DNA of 64,000 nucleotides from Desulfofustis glycolicus DSM 9705 (GTDB lineage Bacteria; Desulfobacterota; Desulfobulbia; Desulfobulbales; Desulfocapsaceae). The notes under the pieces were generated by a model that was not told the origin of the DNA, searched no databases, and saw only the letters and a list, made by a program, of their open reading frames with translations. The position numbers and the translations under genes are program-made. The stretch spans positions 1 through 64,000 of the forward strand of contig NZ_FQXS01000015.1 in assembly GCF_900130015.1 (NCBI RefSeq). The letters run 5' to 3'. This document shows positions 16,891 to 26,027 of this stretch, piece by piece. How positions within the stretch are numbered: the stretch's first letter is position 1; each line of letters starts with the position of its first letter.

Positions 16891-17793
16891 ATGACCAGGC
16901 AGGCGAAAGCCATGGTTTACGGCCTCACGGCCGTCCTCTGCTGGTCGACGGTGGCCAGTGCGTTTAAAATCAGTTTGCGATATCTGTCGGCAGCCGAACT
17001 GCTGTTTTATGCGACCGGTAGTTCGATCGTCCTGCTTTCAATCATCCTCCGCTGTCAGGGAAAATTTTTTCTGGTCAGGCAGGCCGACGGCGCCACTTGG
17101 CTACGATCGCTGGCGTTCGGGGCCGTCAATCCGTTCCTCTATTACCTGGTCCTGTTCAAGGCGTACGAAGTATTGCCGGCGCAACAGGCCCAGCCGATCA
17201 ATTTTACCTGGGCCATCACGCTGACGCTGCTGTCGGTGCCGCTGCTCGGTCATCGTTTGCGCCTGCTCGAGCTGGCAGCTGTGTTGATCAGTTATTTCGG
17301 CGTCTATATCATTTCCAGCGAAGGGAACCTGTTCTCGTTTTCTTTCGCCCATCCGGTCGGCGTCGCATTGGTTCTGTGCTCGACGCTGATCTGGGCATTT
17401 TACTGGATCGCCGCGACCCGCGATGAACGTGACCCGATTGCCGGACTGCTGCTCAATTTTATCTGCAGCCTGCCGCTGATCGGCGGCTATCTTCTCGTCT
17501 TTGAGGAATTCAGAATGGTTCCGCTGGCCGGCCTGGCCGGTGCCGTTTATACCGGTTGCTTTGAAATGGGGATCGCCTATGTGGCCTGGCTGATGGCGAT
17601 GAAGCTGACCAGCTCGACGGCACGGGTGGCCAACTTGATTTTCCTGGCACCGTTTCTGTCGCTGATTCTGATCCATTTCATCGTTGGCGAAGATATTTTG
17701 CCGTCATCTCTGGTCGGCTTGGTTTTTATCATGGCCGGGCTGATGGTACAGTCCCTTGCCGGGAAAAAGCGACTTCACAAGGACAGGTCTTGA
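16891..17793 (+). CDS. EamA/DMT-family transporter, second of a pair
   Basis: A 300-residue membrane protein with ten predicted helices: GLTAVLCWSTVASAFKISL in helix 1, AQPINFTWAITLTLLSVPLLG in the middle and a C-terminal repeat ending in LVGLVFIMAGLMVQSLAG. It differs clearly from the first copy, so the pair is not a recent duplication. A GGGGCGG site precedes the ATG. The two genes probably form one transcript and may work on related substrates. The substrate cannot be predicted. Confidence 0.88.
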   Translation: MTRQAKAMVYGLTAVLCWSTVASAFKISLRYLSAAELLFYATGSSIVLLSIILRCQGKFFLVRQADGATWLRSLAFGAVNPFLYYLVLFKAYEVLPAQQAQPINFTWAITLTLLSVPLLGHRLRLLELAAVLISYFGVYIISSEGNLFSFSFAHPVGVALVLCSTLIWAFYWIAATRDERDPIAGLLLNFICSLPLIGGYLLVFEEFRMVPLAGLAGAVYTGCFEMGIAYVAWLMAMKLTSSTARVANLIFLAPFLSLILIHFIVGEDILPSSLVGLVFIMAGLMVQSLAGKKRLHKDRS

Positions 17794-17846
17794 TCGCTTC
17801 GGGAAATCCTGGTTAATTCGGGAGGCTAGAAAGCACCGCGAATATC

Positions 17847-17855
17847 TGCTATGCT
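17847..17855 (+). promoter_or_regulatory. Extended -10 promoter candidate before the nucleosidase-like gene
   Basis: TGCTATGCT (TG at 17847-17848, then TATGCT at 17850-17855) fits an extended -10 element; no good -35 is seen. The resulting leader of about 125 bases contains a short hairpin, GGCAG...CTGCC. Confidence 0.35.
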
Positions 17856-17986
17856 GTATCCGAAGGGATCCCTGAAACGCTGCCGGCGAGATCGATAACC
17901 GGTCGGCAGGCGGATATCTGCCCGGCTGCAGGCGAACGTGCCGGTCCGACAAGAGCTTTACCCCATCAGACAAAGTGAGCCAGGCA

Positions 17987-19678
17987 ATGGAAGAACTTTC
18001 TAAATCACAGCGGGCACGATCCGCCATAGCCGCGTTCAAAACCCTTACCGATGCCCTTATCCTGACCGGATCCTATCAGCCGTCCGGAACCACCGGCCGC
18101 AAGTTGGAGGAAGCCTTGCGGCAGTTCAGCCCGGAGATCTACGGCTCGATGTCCGACCAGCGGGTGGTCGAACTCAAGGGACTCGAGTATGTCATCGACC
18201 GGTTGCCGCGCGGTATCGAAGAATGCAACAAGATCGTGCTGACCGCCCAGGAGGACCTGGAAGGGACCTCGTTCGAGGAGATCCGACCGCTCAAGCGGCG
18301 GCGGCTGTCCTATGTGGTGTCGCGCAAGGAGATCTGTTTTGTGATAACCAAGGGATCCACGGAAATCTATGACATCCTCACGCACCTGACGTTTCTCAAT
18401 ATCGAGGCGCAGAAGATCAGGACCCAGATCAACCGCCAGGGAAGCGAGGCCAGCCTGGAGTGGAGGGCCCTGCAGGAGATTGTCGACATCGAGGAGTTGG
18501 CAGAGGGGCCCGAGTTTGACCAGGCTCTCTGGAACCTTTCCATCATCCTCGGGCGCACCTATCGTGAGACGAGGCAGACCTATCACTACCTCGATCAGAA
18601 CCGGGTCAAGGGCTTCAATAACGGGTTGTTTCGCATTATTCAACGACTCGGCAGCCGCATCCTTCGGGAGGAAGGGGGCGAGGAAGATCGGCTGACCATC
18701 TATTTTACGCCGTCGCTGCAGGATATTCTCGGCCATCATCGTTACGCCTCGCACTGGGCAATCGCTATCAAACAGCGTCTCTCAGCGCTGGCCTTGCAGG
18801 ATCGGTCGATCCATGTCATCAGCGCCAATATGCACTCGTTTAGAAACATTATCTATGGGTATGGTGCCCTGCAGGAGATCGGCGTCAAGCCGGCCGACGA
18901 TCTCTACGAGATGATTCATCAGCTTCGGGAATGCGACGCGGATATCGAGCGCTACGCGGCATCGTTTGGCTATACCAAACACGAGGATTCTTCAGGGTCC
19001 AATATCGACGTGCAGATCATCGATACCGGGCGCCTCACTGAAGCCTGCGTTCATCAAAACGTCCTGCTGTCCTGGGACTATATCAAAAAAGATCAACCGG
19101 TGATCCTGGTGATGGATTATGCCTTCGGTGCCCAGGCGTATGAAGTCATGGACGAGTTGCTCAGTCCCTTCGTGTCCGATCGCGGCGAATGGAACCTGCG
19201 CATCGAATCGATTTCAATCATGGGCAAGGCCGGCATCCTGCCTGGCAAGAAAGGTGATATCATGCTGGCCACGGCCCACGTGATGGAGGGAACACCGCAC
19301 AACTATATCCTCGACAACGATCTGTCGCCTCACGATTTCAGCGGTGATCTTGACGTCTACTGCGGTCCGATGGTTACCGTCCTCGGAACCTCCCTGCAGA
19401 ATCGTGATGTGCTGGAACGGTTTCACTCCTCGTCCTGGCGGGCGGTCGGTATCGAGATGGAAGGGGGGCATTATCAGCGGGCAATCAATGCGGCGATTAT
19501 CCAGCGCCATATCCCGAAAACCATGAAAACGAGATATGCCTATTACGCCTCGGATAATCCGTTGATCAGCGGTGAGACGCTGGCCTCCGGCCCGATGGGT
19601 GATGAAGGGATCATGCCGACCTATCAGATTTCCAAGGTAATTGCCGAGAAAATTCTGCGTACCGACCATGTCCCCTAG
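17987..19678 (+). CDS. Large protein with nucleoside-phosphorylase/AMP-nucleosidase-like C-terminal domain (DUF6909-like)
   Basis: A 563-residue soluble protein. The N-terminal 300 residues are mostly helical, with no motif I recognise. The C-terminal 220 residues resemble the PNP/UDP-phosphorylase superfamily: SISIMGKAGILPGKKGDIML, a glycine-rich GPMVTVLGTSLQNRD, and the diagnostic VGIEMEGGHYQRAI, in which IEME corresponds to the ribose-binding Glu-Met-Glu. I tentatively place it in DUF6909 from memory. An in-frame GTG at 17975 is an alternative start; neither start has a clear ribosome site. The gene overlaps the following sensor kinase by 11 bases, which implies coupled expression. A hydrolase or phosphorylase role on a nucleotide is inferred. 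Confidence 0.65.
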   Translation: MEELSKSQRARSAIAAFKTLTDALILTGSYQPSGTTGRKLEEALRQFSPEIYGSMSDQRVVELKGLEYVIDRLPRGIEECNKIVLTAQEDLEGTSFEEIRPLKRRRLSYVVSRKEICFVITKGSTEIYDILTHLTFLNIEAQKIRTQINRQGSEASLEWRALQEIVDIEELAEGPEFDQALWNLSIILGRTYRETRQTYHYLDQNRVKGFNNGLFRIIQRLGSRILREEGGEEDRLTIYFTPSLQDILGHHRYASHWAIAIKQRLSALALQDRSIHVISANMHSFRNIIYGYGALQEIGVKPADDLYEMIHQLRECDADIERYAASFGYTKHEDSSGSNIDVQIIDTGRLTEACVHQNVLLSWDYIKKDQPVILVMDYAFGAQAYEVMDELLSPFVSDRGEWNLRIESISIMGKAGILPGKKGDIMLATAHVMEGTPHNYILDNDLSPHDFSGDLDVYCGPMVTVLGTSLQNRDVLERFHSSSWRAVGIEMEGGHYQRAINAAIIQRHIPKTMKTRYAYYASDNPLISGETLASGPMGDEGIMPTYQISKVIAEKILRTDHVP

Positions 19679-21458
19679 CAAAGGTCCGAAAAGGATTTTT
19701 TACGCGTCACCGCTGCTGTTTGCCAGTGCCTGCGTATTGCTCACCGTCATCATCGGTGTCTTTGCCGTCAACAACGTGCGGCGGGAGAAACAATTGATGA
19801 CCGCGGCCTTGTCACAGGAAGGGCAGGCGATTCTCAATCTGGTTGCGGCGAGTACCCGGGCTTCTCTGCGAAGATCGCTGATGCGCGGAGAGCTCGATGA
19901 ACAGGTATGGCAGCAGACAATCCGGCAGGCCAGTGAAAACGGTTCGGACCACTCCGGAATCGACGCCCTCTATCTGGTGACGATGGCCGGCGATATCGTC
20001 GTCCACAGCGATCAGACCAGGGACGGCACGATAGTGGCCGATGAGATGATCGCCTTCCTGAGGCAACACGATGCACGGCAGGAACCGTTTCGCATCGTCA
20101 GCGGCGGTGACGGCCGGGAGGTCTTTCAGGTCGCGCTGCCGTTTGCCGTGGCCACTAACAACCAAATGATGCCGCACCCAATGGGACGCGGGAGGCAGGG
20201 GCGGCCGCTGGAGAGACTCTCGGCGCCGGATTTCCAGCGGTTTCTCGACCGCATCGGGCACCGCGAATACTTCTGGGTCGTCGAGCTTGGCCTTGAGACG
20301 TTTCACCAGGCCGTGCGGCAGCAGTTCATTCAGGTCGGTGTGCTGTCGCTCGTCCTGCTGCTGGTCGGTATCGGCGGTATCCTCTCCTTGATGACCTTGC
20401 AGGGGTTGCGCGGATCTCAAATCCGTTTGACGAAAATACGCGAATTTACCGATCTTCTCGTTTCTTCTTTGCCGGTCGGTTTGATCGCTACCGGGCCGGA
20501 TGGCCGGGTGCGGACCTGCAACGCCAGCGCCTGTTCCATGTTGCGGCTGGAAGAAAAGCAGGTTCTGGGCAAACCGTCCGTTTCCGTGTTGCCCGAACGG
20601 TTTCGGGACCTGCTCTCTCCTGGGCAGATCATGACTGAAAAGACCCGGTGGGAAGTGACCCTGCCAGAGCGGGCTGGCGGAGCGACATCGCTCCATATCG
20701 TCAGGCTACCGCTCGAGGATCCGGATCGTGAGCAGGCCGGGATGCTCTTGCTGATTCAGGATCTCAGCCAGATTCGGGCGCTGGAGAGCGAATTGGCACG
20801 AGTGGAGCGAGACGCGGCTATCGGGAAAATGGCCGCCGGTGTCGCCCATGAGATCCGAAATCCGCTCAGCTCCATCAAAGGACTGGCCATTTTGCTCCAG
20901 GGGCGGTTGCATCAGGATGCGCTCGGCAGGGAAACCGTCGGTCTGCTGGTGACCGAAGTTGAACGGCTCAATCGCAGTATCGGTGAGCTGCTTGATTACG
21001 CCCGGCCGACGCAATTGCAGATCGCTCCGGTTGAGATAGATGCCGTGGTGGCCAAGGCCGTTGCCTTGCTGCGATCCGATGCGCTGGCAGCTGGTATTGA
21101 GGTAAAAGAGCACTATCGCTGTGGTGGTCGACAGCTTGCCGTCGACCAGGACCGGCTCATCCAGGTGGTGCTCAACCTCGGGCTTAACGCGATCCAGGCC
21201 ATGGACCGGGGCGGGGTCCTGACTGTTGCCACCGATCGGGAAGGAGACAGGTTGAAAATAAGCATTATCGATGACGGTCCGGGAATTGCTCCCGAGCTGC
21301 TCGAAACCGTCTTCGATCCCTATGTCACCACCAAGCCGGAAGGAACCGGTCTCGGGCTGGCGTTATCCAGGAAAATCATTGACGATCACCACGGCAGGCT
21401 CACCCTGGACAGTACGGTGGGACAAGGGACCTCGGCCGTCATAGATCTGCCTTGCTAG
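19668..21458 (+). CDS. Membrane sensor histidine kinase (ZraS/NtrB-like) with periplasmic sensor and PAS domain
   Basis: A 596-residue kinase. Membrane helices lie at about 9-32 and 219-243 and enclose a periplasmic domain of about 185 residues. A PAS-like domain (about 258-370, VSSLPVGLIATGPDGRV) follows. The HisKA site is MAAGVAHEIRNPLSSIKGLA with His near 394, and the ATPase domain has LNLGLNAIQAM, IIDDGPGIAPELLETVFDPY and GTGLGLALSRKII. I chose ATG 19668, inside the end of the previous gene. No response regulator is adjacent, so its partner is elsewhere or is one of the receivers near 30625. It ends overlapping the convergent DUF4126 gene. Confidence 0.9.
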   Translation: MSPSKGPKRIFYASPLLFASACVLLTVIIGVFAVNNVRREKQLMTAALSQEGQAILNLVAASTRASLRRSLMRGELDEQVWQQTIRQASENGSDHSGIDALYLVTMAGDIVVHSDQTRDGTIVADEMIAFLRQHDARQEPFRIVSGGDGREVFQVALPFAVATNNQMMPHPMGRGRQGRPLERLSAPDFQRFLDRIGHREYFWVVELGLETFHQAVRQQFIQVGVLSLVLLLVGIGGILSLMTLQGLRGSQIRLTKIREFTDLLVSSLPVGLIATGPDGRVRTCNASACSMLRLEEKQVLGKPSVSVLPERFRDLLSPGQIMTEKTRWEVTLPERAGGATSLHIVRLPLEDPDREQAGMLLLIQDLSQIRALESELARVERDAAIGKMAAGVAHEIRNPLSSIKGLAILLQGRLHQDALGRETVGLLVTEVERLNRSIGELLDYARPTQLQIAPVEIDAVVAKAVALLRSDALAAGIEVKEHYRCGGRQLAVDQDRLIQVVLNLGLNAIQAMDRGGVLTVATDREGDRLKISIIDDGPGIAPELLETVFDPYVTTKPEGTGLGLALSRKIIDDHHGRLTLDSTVGQGTSAVIDLPC

Positions 21459-22123
21459 CGAGTCGGCAGATCGGGCGATGATGGGGGTGGCGACGGGGGG
21501 TGTTCGGTGGCGGGCGGGGCGGTGGTAAACAACGTTTTGATTTTTGCAAAGATCAAGCAGATACCGCGCCAGAGCTTGGGGATCAGCCAGATCGACAGAA
21601 TAATGAAGAGCACGAGGAGCACGAGAAACAGCGCCGGATAGTGCAGGGCGACGAACAGTCCGCCGATGACGCCGATATCTTCCGCGATGGAGGCTGCCCA
21701 ATTGGTGAAGGGCTCCGGGGAGGTGTTGATCAAGACCCGTGAGCCGGCCTTGATCGTATGGCTGGTGGCGCTTATGGTGCCGCCGAGAATGCCGGCCGCG
21801 ACGACGATAGCCGGATTGACCTCGCCGACGGCGCCGGCGGCCAGCATAACGCCGGCGGGGATACGGATAAAGGTGTGAATGGTGTCCCAGCCGGTGTCGA
21901 CGCCCGGTGTCTTGTCGGCAAAGAATTCAACGGAATACATCAGCACCGCGGCGCCGATCACCAGCGGGTTCTGCAGGACCACCAGGGTCTCCGGCAAGAC
22001 GATATTGCCGCTGCTGCCGAGCAGGCCGAGTACGCCGATCGTTGCGTAGAGATTGATGCCACTGGCCCAGGCGGCCCCCATGGTCAGTGCGATTGTCGCA
22101 ATCACCTGTTGGTATGCGTCCAT
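21455..22123 (-). CDS. DUF4126-family membrane protein
   Basis: A 222-residue integral membrane protein with about five hydrophobic segments, opening with TIALTMGAAWASGINLYATI and containing FFADKTPGVDTGWDTIHTFI, both typical of DUF4126. The tail is short and proline-rich (PPATEHPPSPPPSSPDL). The function of the family is unknown. GGAGGG lies just before the ATG. It is downstream of glgB and a small gene on the same strand, 82 bases after the latter, and its stop overlaps that of the sensor kinase by 4 bases. Confidence 0.82.
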   Translation of the reverse strand: MDAYQQVIATIALTMGAAWASGINLYATIGVLGLLGSSGNIVLPETLVVLQNPLVIGAAVLMYSVEFFADKTPGVDTGWDTIHTFIRIPAGVMLAAGAVGEVNPAIVVAAGILGGTISATSHTIKAGSRVLINTSPEPFTNWAASIAEDIGVIGGLFVALHYPALFLVLLVLFIILSIWLIPKLWRGICLIFAKIKTLFTTAPPATEHPPSPPPSSPDLPTR

Positions 22124-22205
22124 AATCCCTCCGCGTCTGGGTAGTACGTGGCGGTGCCCCGGAACGTATCATTGTGAAGATGTTTCAATGCGCCTTCCCG
22201 CCGGT

Positions 22206-22403
22206 TCACGGCTCAGTTTCCTGGTTGAGGCACTTGTTGAGAAATTCGCACTCCAGGGGTGACAGGTCGAAGTTCAGTTCGACGTGCTGAAGCAGGTCAT
22301 GTCTCGATTTCTCCGGATATTGTTCCAGCAGATCGGCAAAGGCTCGGACGGCTTTTTTCAATTTGTCCGAGGCCAGCGGTGAATGGCACGGTGGCGAAGT
22401 CAT
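22206..22403 (-). CDS. Small conserved-looking soluble protein downstream of glgB
   Basis: A 65-residue protein beginning MTSPPCHSPLASDKLKKAV and containing FADLLEQYPEKSRHDLLQHV followed by DLSPLECEFLNKCL. It is predicted to be helical and has no membrane segment. The ATG lies 4 bases after the glgB stop with a GGGAGCG ribosome site in the glgB end, so it is almost certainly co-translated with glgB. I do not recognise the family. The position suggests a link to glycogen metabolism, but that is only inference. Confidence 0.65.
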   Translation of the reverse strand: MTSPPCHSPLASDKLKKAVRAFADLLEQYPEKSRHDLLQHVELNFDLSPLECEFLNKCLNQETEP

Positions 22404-22407
22404 GTTG

Positions 22408-24618
22408 TTACGCTCCCTGGCATGGTTTCAACACGACGCCGGCCAACGGTGGAACGGTGATCAGCGTGTGATAGTCGGCGCGGGCATGCGGCTCCGGGTA
22501 AGCGGTAAACGGCTGTTCCGGACAGATCGAACTGCCGTCGTAGATGGCGCTGTCTGAGCAGAAAACTGCCCGGTAATCGTTTCCCGTCGGTAGGCCGAGG
22601 CGATAGCCGGAGATGGTTTGCGGTGTGAAGTTGAGCAGACAGACGAGATGATCTTGCCCATCTGCGGCCAGCCGGGCAAATGAAATTATCGAATTGTCCT
22701 GATCTTCCAGGTCGATCCAGCTGAAGCCGCGGTAATCGTTGTCGAGTTGCCAGAGCGACGGGTTGGCTCGGTAAAAATGATTGAGGTCGCGGACGAAATC
22801 GATCAGCGAACGATGATCGCCGTCCTGTTCCGCCAGATGCCAGTCCAGACTGCGCTTGCAATACCATTCGGAGATCTGCCCGAATTCGCCGCCCATGAAG
22901 AGCAGCTTTTTGCCGGGGTGAAGATACATGCTCAGCAGCAGCAATCGGAGATTGGCAAATTTCTGCCAGCGGTCGCCCGGCATCTTTTCCAGCAGTGAAC
23001 GTTTGCCATGTACCACCTCGTCATGCGACAGCGGCAGCACATACTGTTCCGAAAAGGCGTACATCAGGGAAAACGTCAGTGCGTTGTGATGAAATTTTCG
23101 ATAGAGCGGATCTTTGCTGAAATAGCTGAGGATGTCGTTCATCCACCCCATGTTCCACTTGAAGCCGAAACCAAGCCCGCCTTGGTCTGCCGGCTTTGAT
23201 ACGCCGTAGAAACTGGTCGATTCCTCGGCGATCATCAGGGTGTTGGGAAAGCGGTCATAGATGATCGAGTTCATGTGTCGAATAAACTCGATGGCCTCGA
23301 GATTCTCTCTGCCGCCATAGCAATTGGGCACCCACTCCCCATCTTTCCGAGAATAGTCGAGATAGAGCATTGAGGCGACGGCATCGACTCGCAGGCCGTC
23401 GATATGATAGCGATCCAACCAGAACAGGGCGTTGGCAATCAGAAAATTGCTAACCTCGCGGCGCCCGTAGTTGTAGATCATTGTCCCCCATTCCGGGTGG
23501 GCTCCCTTGCGCGGATCCTCATGCTCGTAGAGAGCGGTACCGTCAAAGCGGGCCAGGCTGTGGTCGTCTCTTGGGAAATGGGCCGGCACCCAGTCGAGAA
23601 TGACGCCGATGTCGTTTTGATGGCATTGATCGACAAAGTACATGAAATCGTCCGGTACTCCGTAGCGACTGGTCAGGCTGAACGGCCCGGTGACCTGATA
23701 TCCCCAGGATTCGTCCAACGGGTGTTCCATGACCGGCATCAACTCGATATGGGTGTAACCGAGGTCTTTCACGTAAGGAATGAGCTGGTCGGCAAGTTCG
23801 CGAAAGGTCAGGAAGCGCTCTGGTTGATCGGGGTCGCGGCGCCATGATCCGGGATGCACTTCATATATGGCGACCGGCCGGTTATAAGGTTGGTTGGCCC
23901 GTTTTCCCTCCAACCAGGCTTGGTCGTTCCAGTTATAACGGTTGAGATCGCGGACGACTGAGGCGGTTTTCGGTCGCAACTCGCCGAAGAATTGATAGGG
24001 GTCTGATTTTTCACGAATCGTTCCGTCTGCGGCTCTGATGGAAAAGCGATACAACTCGTCCTCAACGACTCCCGGGATAAAAAGCTCCCAGATGCCGGAA
24101 CTGCCAAGGACCCGCATCTGGTGTACCCGGTTGTCCCAGCCGTTAAAATGACCGATAACGGAAACGGCTCGGGCATTGGGGGCCCAGACGCGAAAAAGGG
24201 TGCCGCTGACCCGGTGGTGCAGGCCGAGTTGGGCACCCATCAGGTTATAGAGTGAATAGTTGGTGCCGAAGTTGAAGAGATATCGATCCTGATCGGCAAG
24301 GAGCGGCGGGAAGCGATAGGGATCGTTGATTAGGTGCTGGACTCCGGAGCGATAGGTAACCCGATAGCGATAGTCAAACGGATCGAGATCTGGAAAGGCC
24401 AGATCGGATCGAGGCAGGCTGATGCTGAAGAGTCCGTCCGGATGGGATCGTTCAAGCGGATACTCGTTGTCACCGCTGATCAGTTCGGCGGTCTCGGCAT
24501 GGGGGTGCAGACAGCGAAAGATAACCCAGTCGGTTCTGTCCGGGTGGTTGTGGACGCCGAGGAAGTGGAACGGGTCGTAGGAATCGGCGGCGAGGATTGC
24601 AGCTTGCAGGTCATTCAT
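22408..24618 (-). CDS. glgB: 1,4-alpha-glucan branching enzyme
   Basis: A 736-residue GH13 enzyme that introduces alpha-1,6 branches into glycogen. The N-terminus begins AADSYDPFHFLGVHN and includes a CBM48 domain (HRVSGTLFRVWAPNARAVSV). The catalytic barrel has the nucleophile Asp at about residue 412 in DGLRVDAVASMLY, the acid Glu in MIAEEST and the third Asp in LPLSHDEVVHGK. The frame remains open upstream to 24708, but homology begins at MNDLQ, so I use ATG 24618; a ribosome site is not obvious. No glgA or glgC is nearby, so glycogen genes are scattered. A predicted promoter lies at 24716-24743. Confidence 0.96.
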   Translation of the reverse strand: MNDLQAAILAADSYDPFHFLGVHNHPDRTDWVIFRCLHPHAETAELISGDNEYPLERSHPDGLFSISLPRSDLAFPDLDPFDYRYRVTYRSGVQHLINDPYRFPPLLADQDRYLFNFGTNYSLYNLMGAQLGLHHRVSGTLFRVWAPNARAVSVIGHFNGWDNRVHQMRVLGSSGIWELFIPGVVEDELYRFSIRAADGTIREKSDPYQFFGELRPKTASVVRDLNRYNWNDQAWLEGKRANQPYNRPVAIYEVHPGSWRRDPDQPERFLTFRELADQLIPYVKDLGYTHIELMPVMEHPLDESWGYQVTGPFSLTSRYGVPDDFMYFVDQCHQNDIGVILDWVPAHFPRDDHSLARFDGTALYEHEDPRKGAHPEWGTMIYNYGRREVSNFLIANALFWLDRYHIDGLRVDAVASMLYLDYSRKDGEWVPNCYGGRENLEAIEFIRHMNSIIYDRFPNTLMIAEESTSFYGVSKPADQGGLGFGFKWNMGWMNDILSYFSKDPLYRKFHHNALTFSLMYAFSEQYVLPLSHDEVVHGKRSLLEKMPGDRWQKFANLRLLLLSMYLHPGKKLLFMGGEFGQISEWYCKRSLDWHLAEQDGDHRSLIDFVRDLNHFYRANPSLWQLDNDYRGFSWIDLEDQDNSIISFARLAADGQDHLVCLLNFTPQTISGYRLGLPTGNDYRAVFCSDSAIYDGSSICPEQPFTAYPEPHARADYHTLITVPPLAGVVLKPCQGA

Positions 24619-24715
24619 AGAAACCACGTGGTAGAAAAAAAGATTCAGGCCGATCAGTACCGGCAATGATGGAAGAATTTTGCACAGCCTGGCGGGGCCT
24701 CCAATCAAATAGTAG

Positions 24716-24743
24716 GGTATAGCAGCGAAAATGTCATGGACAA
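24716..24743 (-). promoter_or_regulatory. Predicted promoter for glgB
   Basis: On the minus strand TTGTCC (24738-24743) and TATACC (24716-24721) are spaced by 16 bases. A consensus TTGACA lies slightly further upstream, near 24755, but without a matching -10. Transcription from here would start close to 24708 and leave a leader of about 90 bases. Confidence 0.4.
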
Positions 24744-24822
24744 AAGAGGTTTTTTTCTGTCAAGAATACGCCATGCTACCACAGAGAACCACGATTCCGC
24801 TGCGTTCCCCGCAGCGACCCTC

Positions 24823-24852
24823 TTGACGGTGGCAGTCCCTATTTGATACGCT
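24823..24852 (+). promoter_or_regulatory. Predicted promoter for yqgE
   Basis: TTGACG at 24823-24828 with TACGCT at 24847-24852 (18-base spacing), or GATACG at 24845-24850 (16-base spacing). A 7-bp hairpin (CGCTGCG/CGCAGCG, 24798-24816) sits just upstream of the -35. Confidence 0.45.
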
Positions 24853-24899
24853 TAAAGCAGAAAGACAACGTCAGATCACGTTTCTGCAGGGGTGCCAAA

Positions 24900-25475
24900 A
24901 TGGTTGCCGAGAAAACGCCTGTCATCGATACCCTAACGGGTTCATTCCTGATTTCGACGCCGAAGATGCCCGATCCCCGGTTCGAAGAGCAGGTGATTTT
25001 TATCTGTGCACATAGTCACGAAGGGGCCATGGGGATTGCCGTCAACAAGCCGAACCCGTTTTTCAGCCTCAGCGAGATTTTACGCACCGCCAACCTGCCG
25101 GTTCCCGATGGAGAATTACCGCCGGTGCATATCGGAGGCCCCGTCGAACTGGAGTCGGCCTTTATCCTCTATCAATCCGACTACCAGGCGGAGCACCGGC
25201 TGGAGATTTCGCCGACCATTTCGCTTTCCCGAGAGACTAAGATCCTTGAAGACATTGCCTTCGGGCGAGGCCCAGACAAGTACCTGTTTTTGCTCGGTTA
25301 TGCCGGTTGGGGGCCGAGGCAGCTGGAAGGGGAGCTCCTGGCCGACGGCTGGCTGACCCTGCCCGCCGATGACCATATCATCTTCGATGTCGCCGATGAA
25401 GAGAAGTGGCGGATGGCGGCGATGCTTTATGGTATCGATATCTCAACCTTCGGGGACATGATCGGCTACGCTTGA
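24900..25475 (+). CDS. yqgE: YqgE/AlgH family protein (DUF179)
   Basis: A 191-residue cytoplasmic protein with family motifs LTGSFLISTPKMPDPRFEEQ, GAMGIAVNKP, VHIGGPVELESAFIL and FLLGYAGWGPRQLEGEL. The biochemical function of the family is unknown, although AlgH has been linked to regulation in Pseudomonas. The frame is open further upstream, but AGGGG precedes the ATG at 24900 and homology starts soon after. A promoter is predicted 48 bases upstream. The next gene, another YkgJ protein, begins 145 bases later. Confidence 0.93.
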   Translation: MVAEKTPVIDTLTGSFLISTPKMPDPRFEEQVIFICAHSHEGAMGIAVNKPNPFFSLSEILRTANLPVPDGELPPVHIGGPVELESAFILYQSDYQAEHRLEISPTISLSRETKILEDIAFGRGPDKYLFLLGYAGWGPRQLEGELLADGWLTLPADDHIIFDVADEEKWRMAAMLYGIDISTFGDMIGYA

Positions 25476-25619
25476 GCGGCGTTGTTCACCTTCCTTAAGC
25501 TGGCGTCGCGAGATGTCTCCCCCGGCGCTATTTCAACTGCGGCATCTTTTTTCCGGATCTGGTATCATCGGTGCGGTCGTTTTTTGGCAGTGGCCAAACC
25601 AGATATCAGGATCCGGATC

Positions 25620-26027
25620 ATGGAAGAGCTCGAACAATTGTTTACCTGCCGACAATGCGGTTTCTGCTGTCATGGTGAAACCACGGTGTCACTCGATGCT
25701 GCCGATCAGCAGCGGATGGTCGATTATTTGCAGCTGCCGCGCGATGAGGTAGCCCGTAGGTATTGGCGGGTCTCCGGATCGGTAGTACAGATGCGTATCG
25801 TCGACCACCACTGCATTTTCTATAATAACGGTTGCTCCGTTTATTACGGCAGACCGTGGCGGTGCGCGCAATGGCCTCTGGTGCCGGCGCTGCTGCTCGA
25901 CGAGGCCAATTACCAGGCCATCAGCGAATCGTGCCCCGGTATTACAAAAGAACTGTCGTATCACCACTTCTGCAGTATTCTGAAACGCGTGCTGGACAGG
26001 AAATCGTCAAGAGAAGAGCACCGCTGA
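25620..26027 (+). CDS. YkgJ-family cysteine-cluster protein (compact form)
   Basis: A 135-residue protein with an N-terminal FTCRQCGFCCHGETTVSL cluster, a middle HHCIFYNNGCSVYYGRPWRC and a final Cys in SESCPG. This is the common short YkgJ arrangement predicted to bind a metal or Fe-S cluster. The ATG at 25620 follows AGGA at about 10-base spacing; an extended -10 (TGGTATCAT ending at 25568) suggests a promoter just upstream, which argues against the longer frame starting at 25482. Translation is coupled to rlmH through a TGATG junction. The function of the family is not established. Confidence 0.85.
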   Translation: MEELEQLFTCRQCGFCCHGETTVSLDAADQQRMVDYLQLPRDEVARRYWRVSGSVVQMRIVDHHCIFYNNGCSVYYGRPWRCAQWPLVPALLLDEANYQAISESCPGITKELSYHHFCSILKRVLDRKSSREEHR

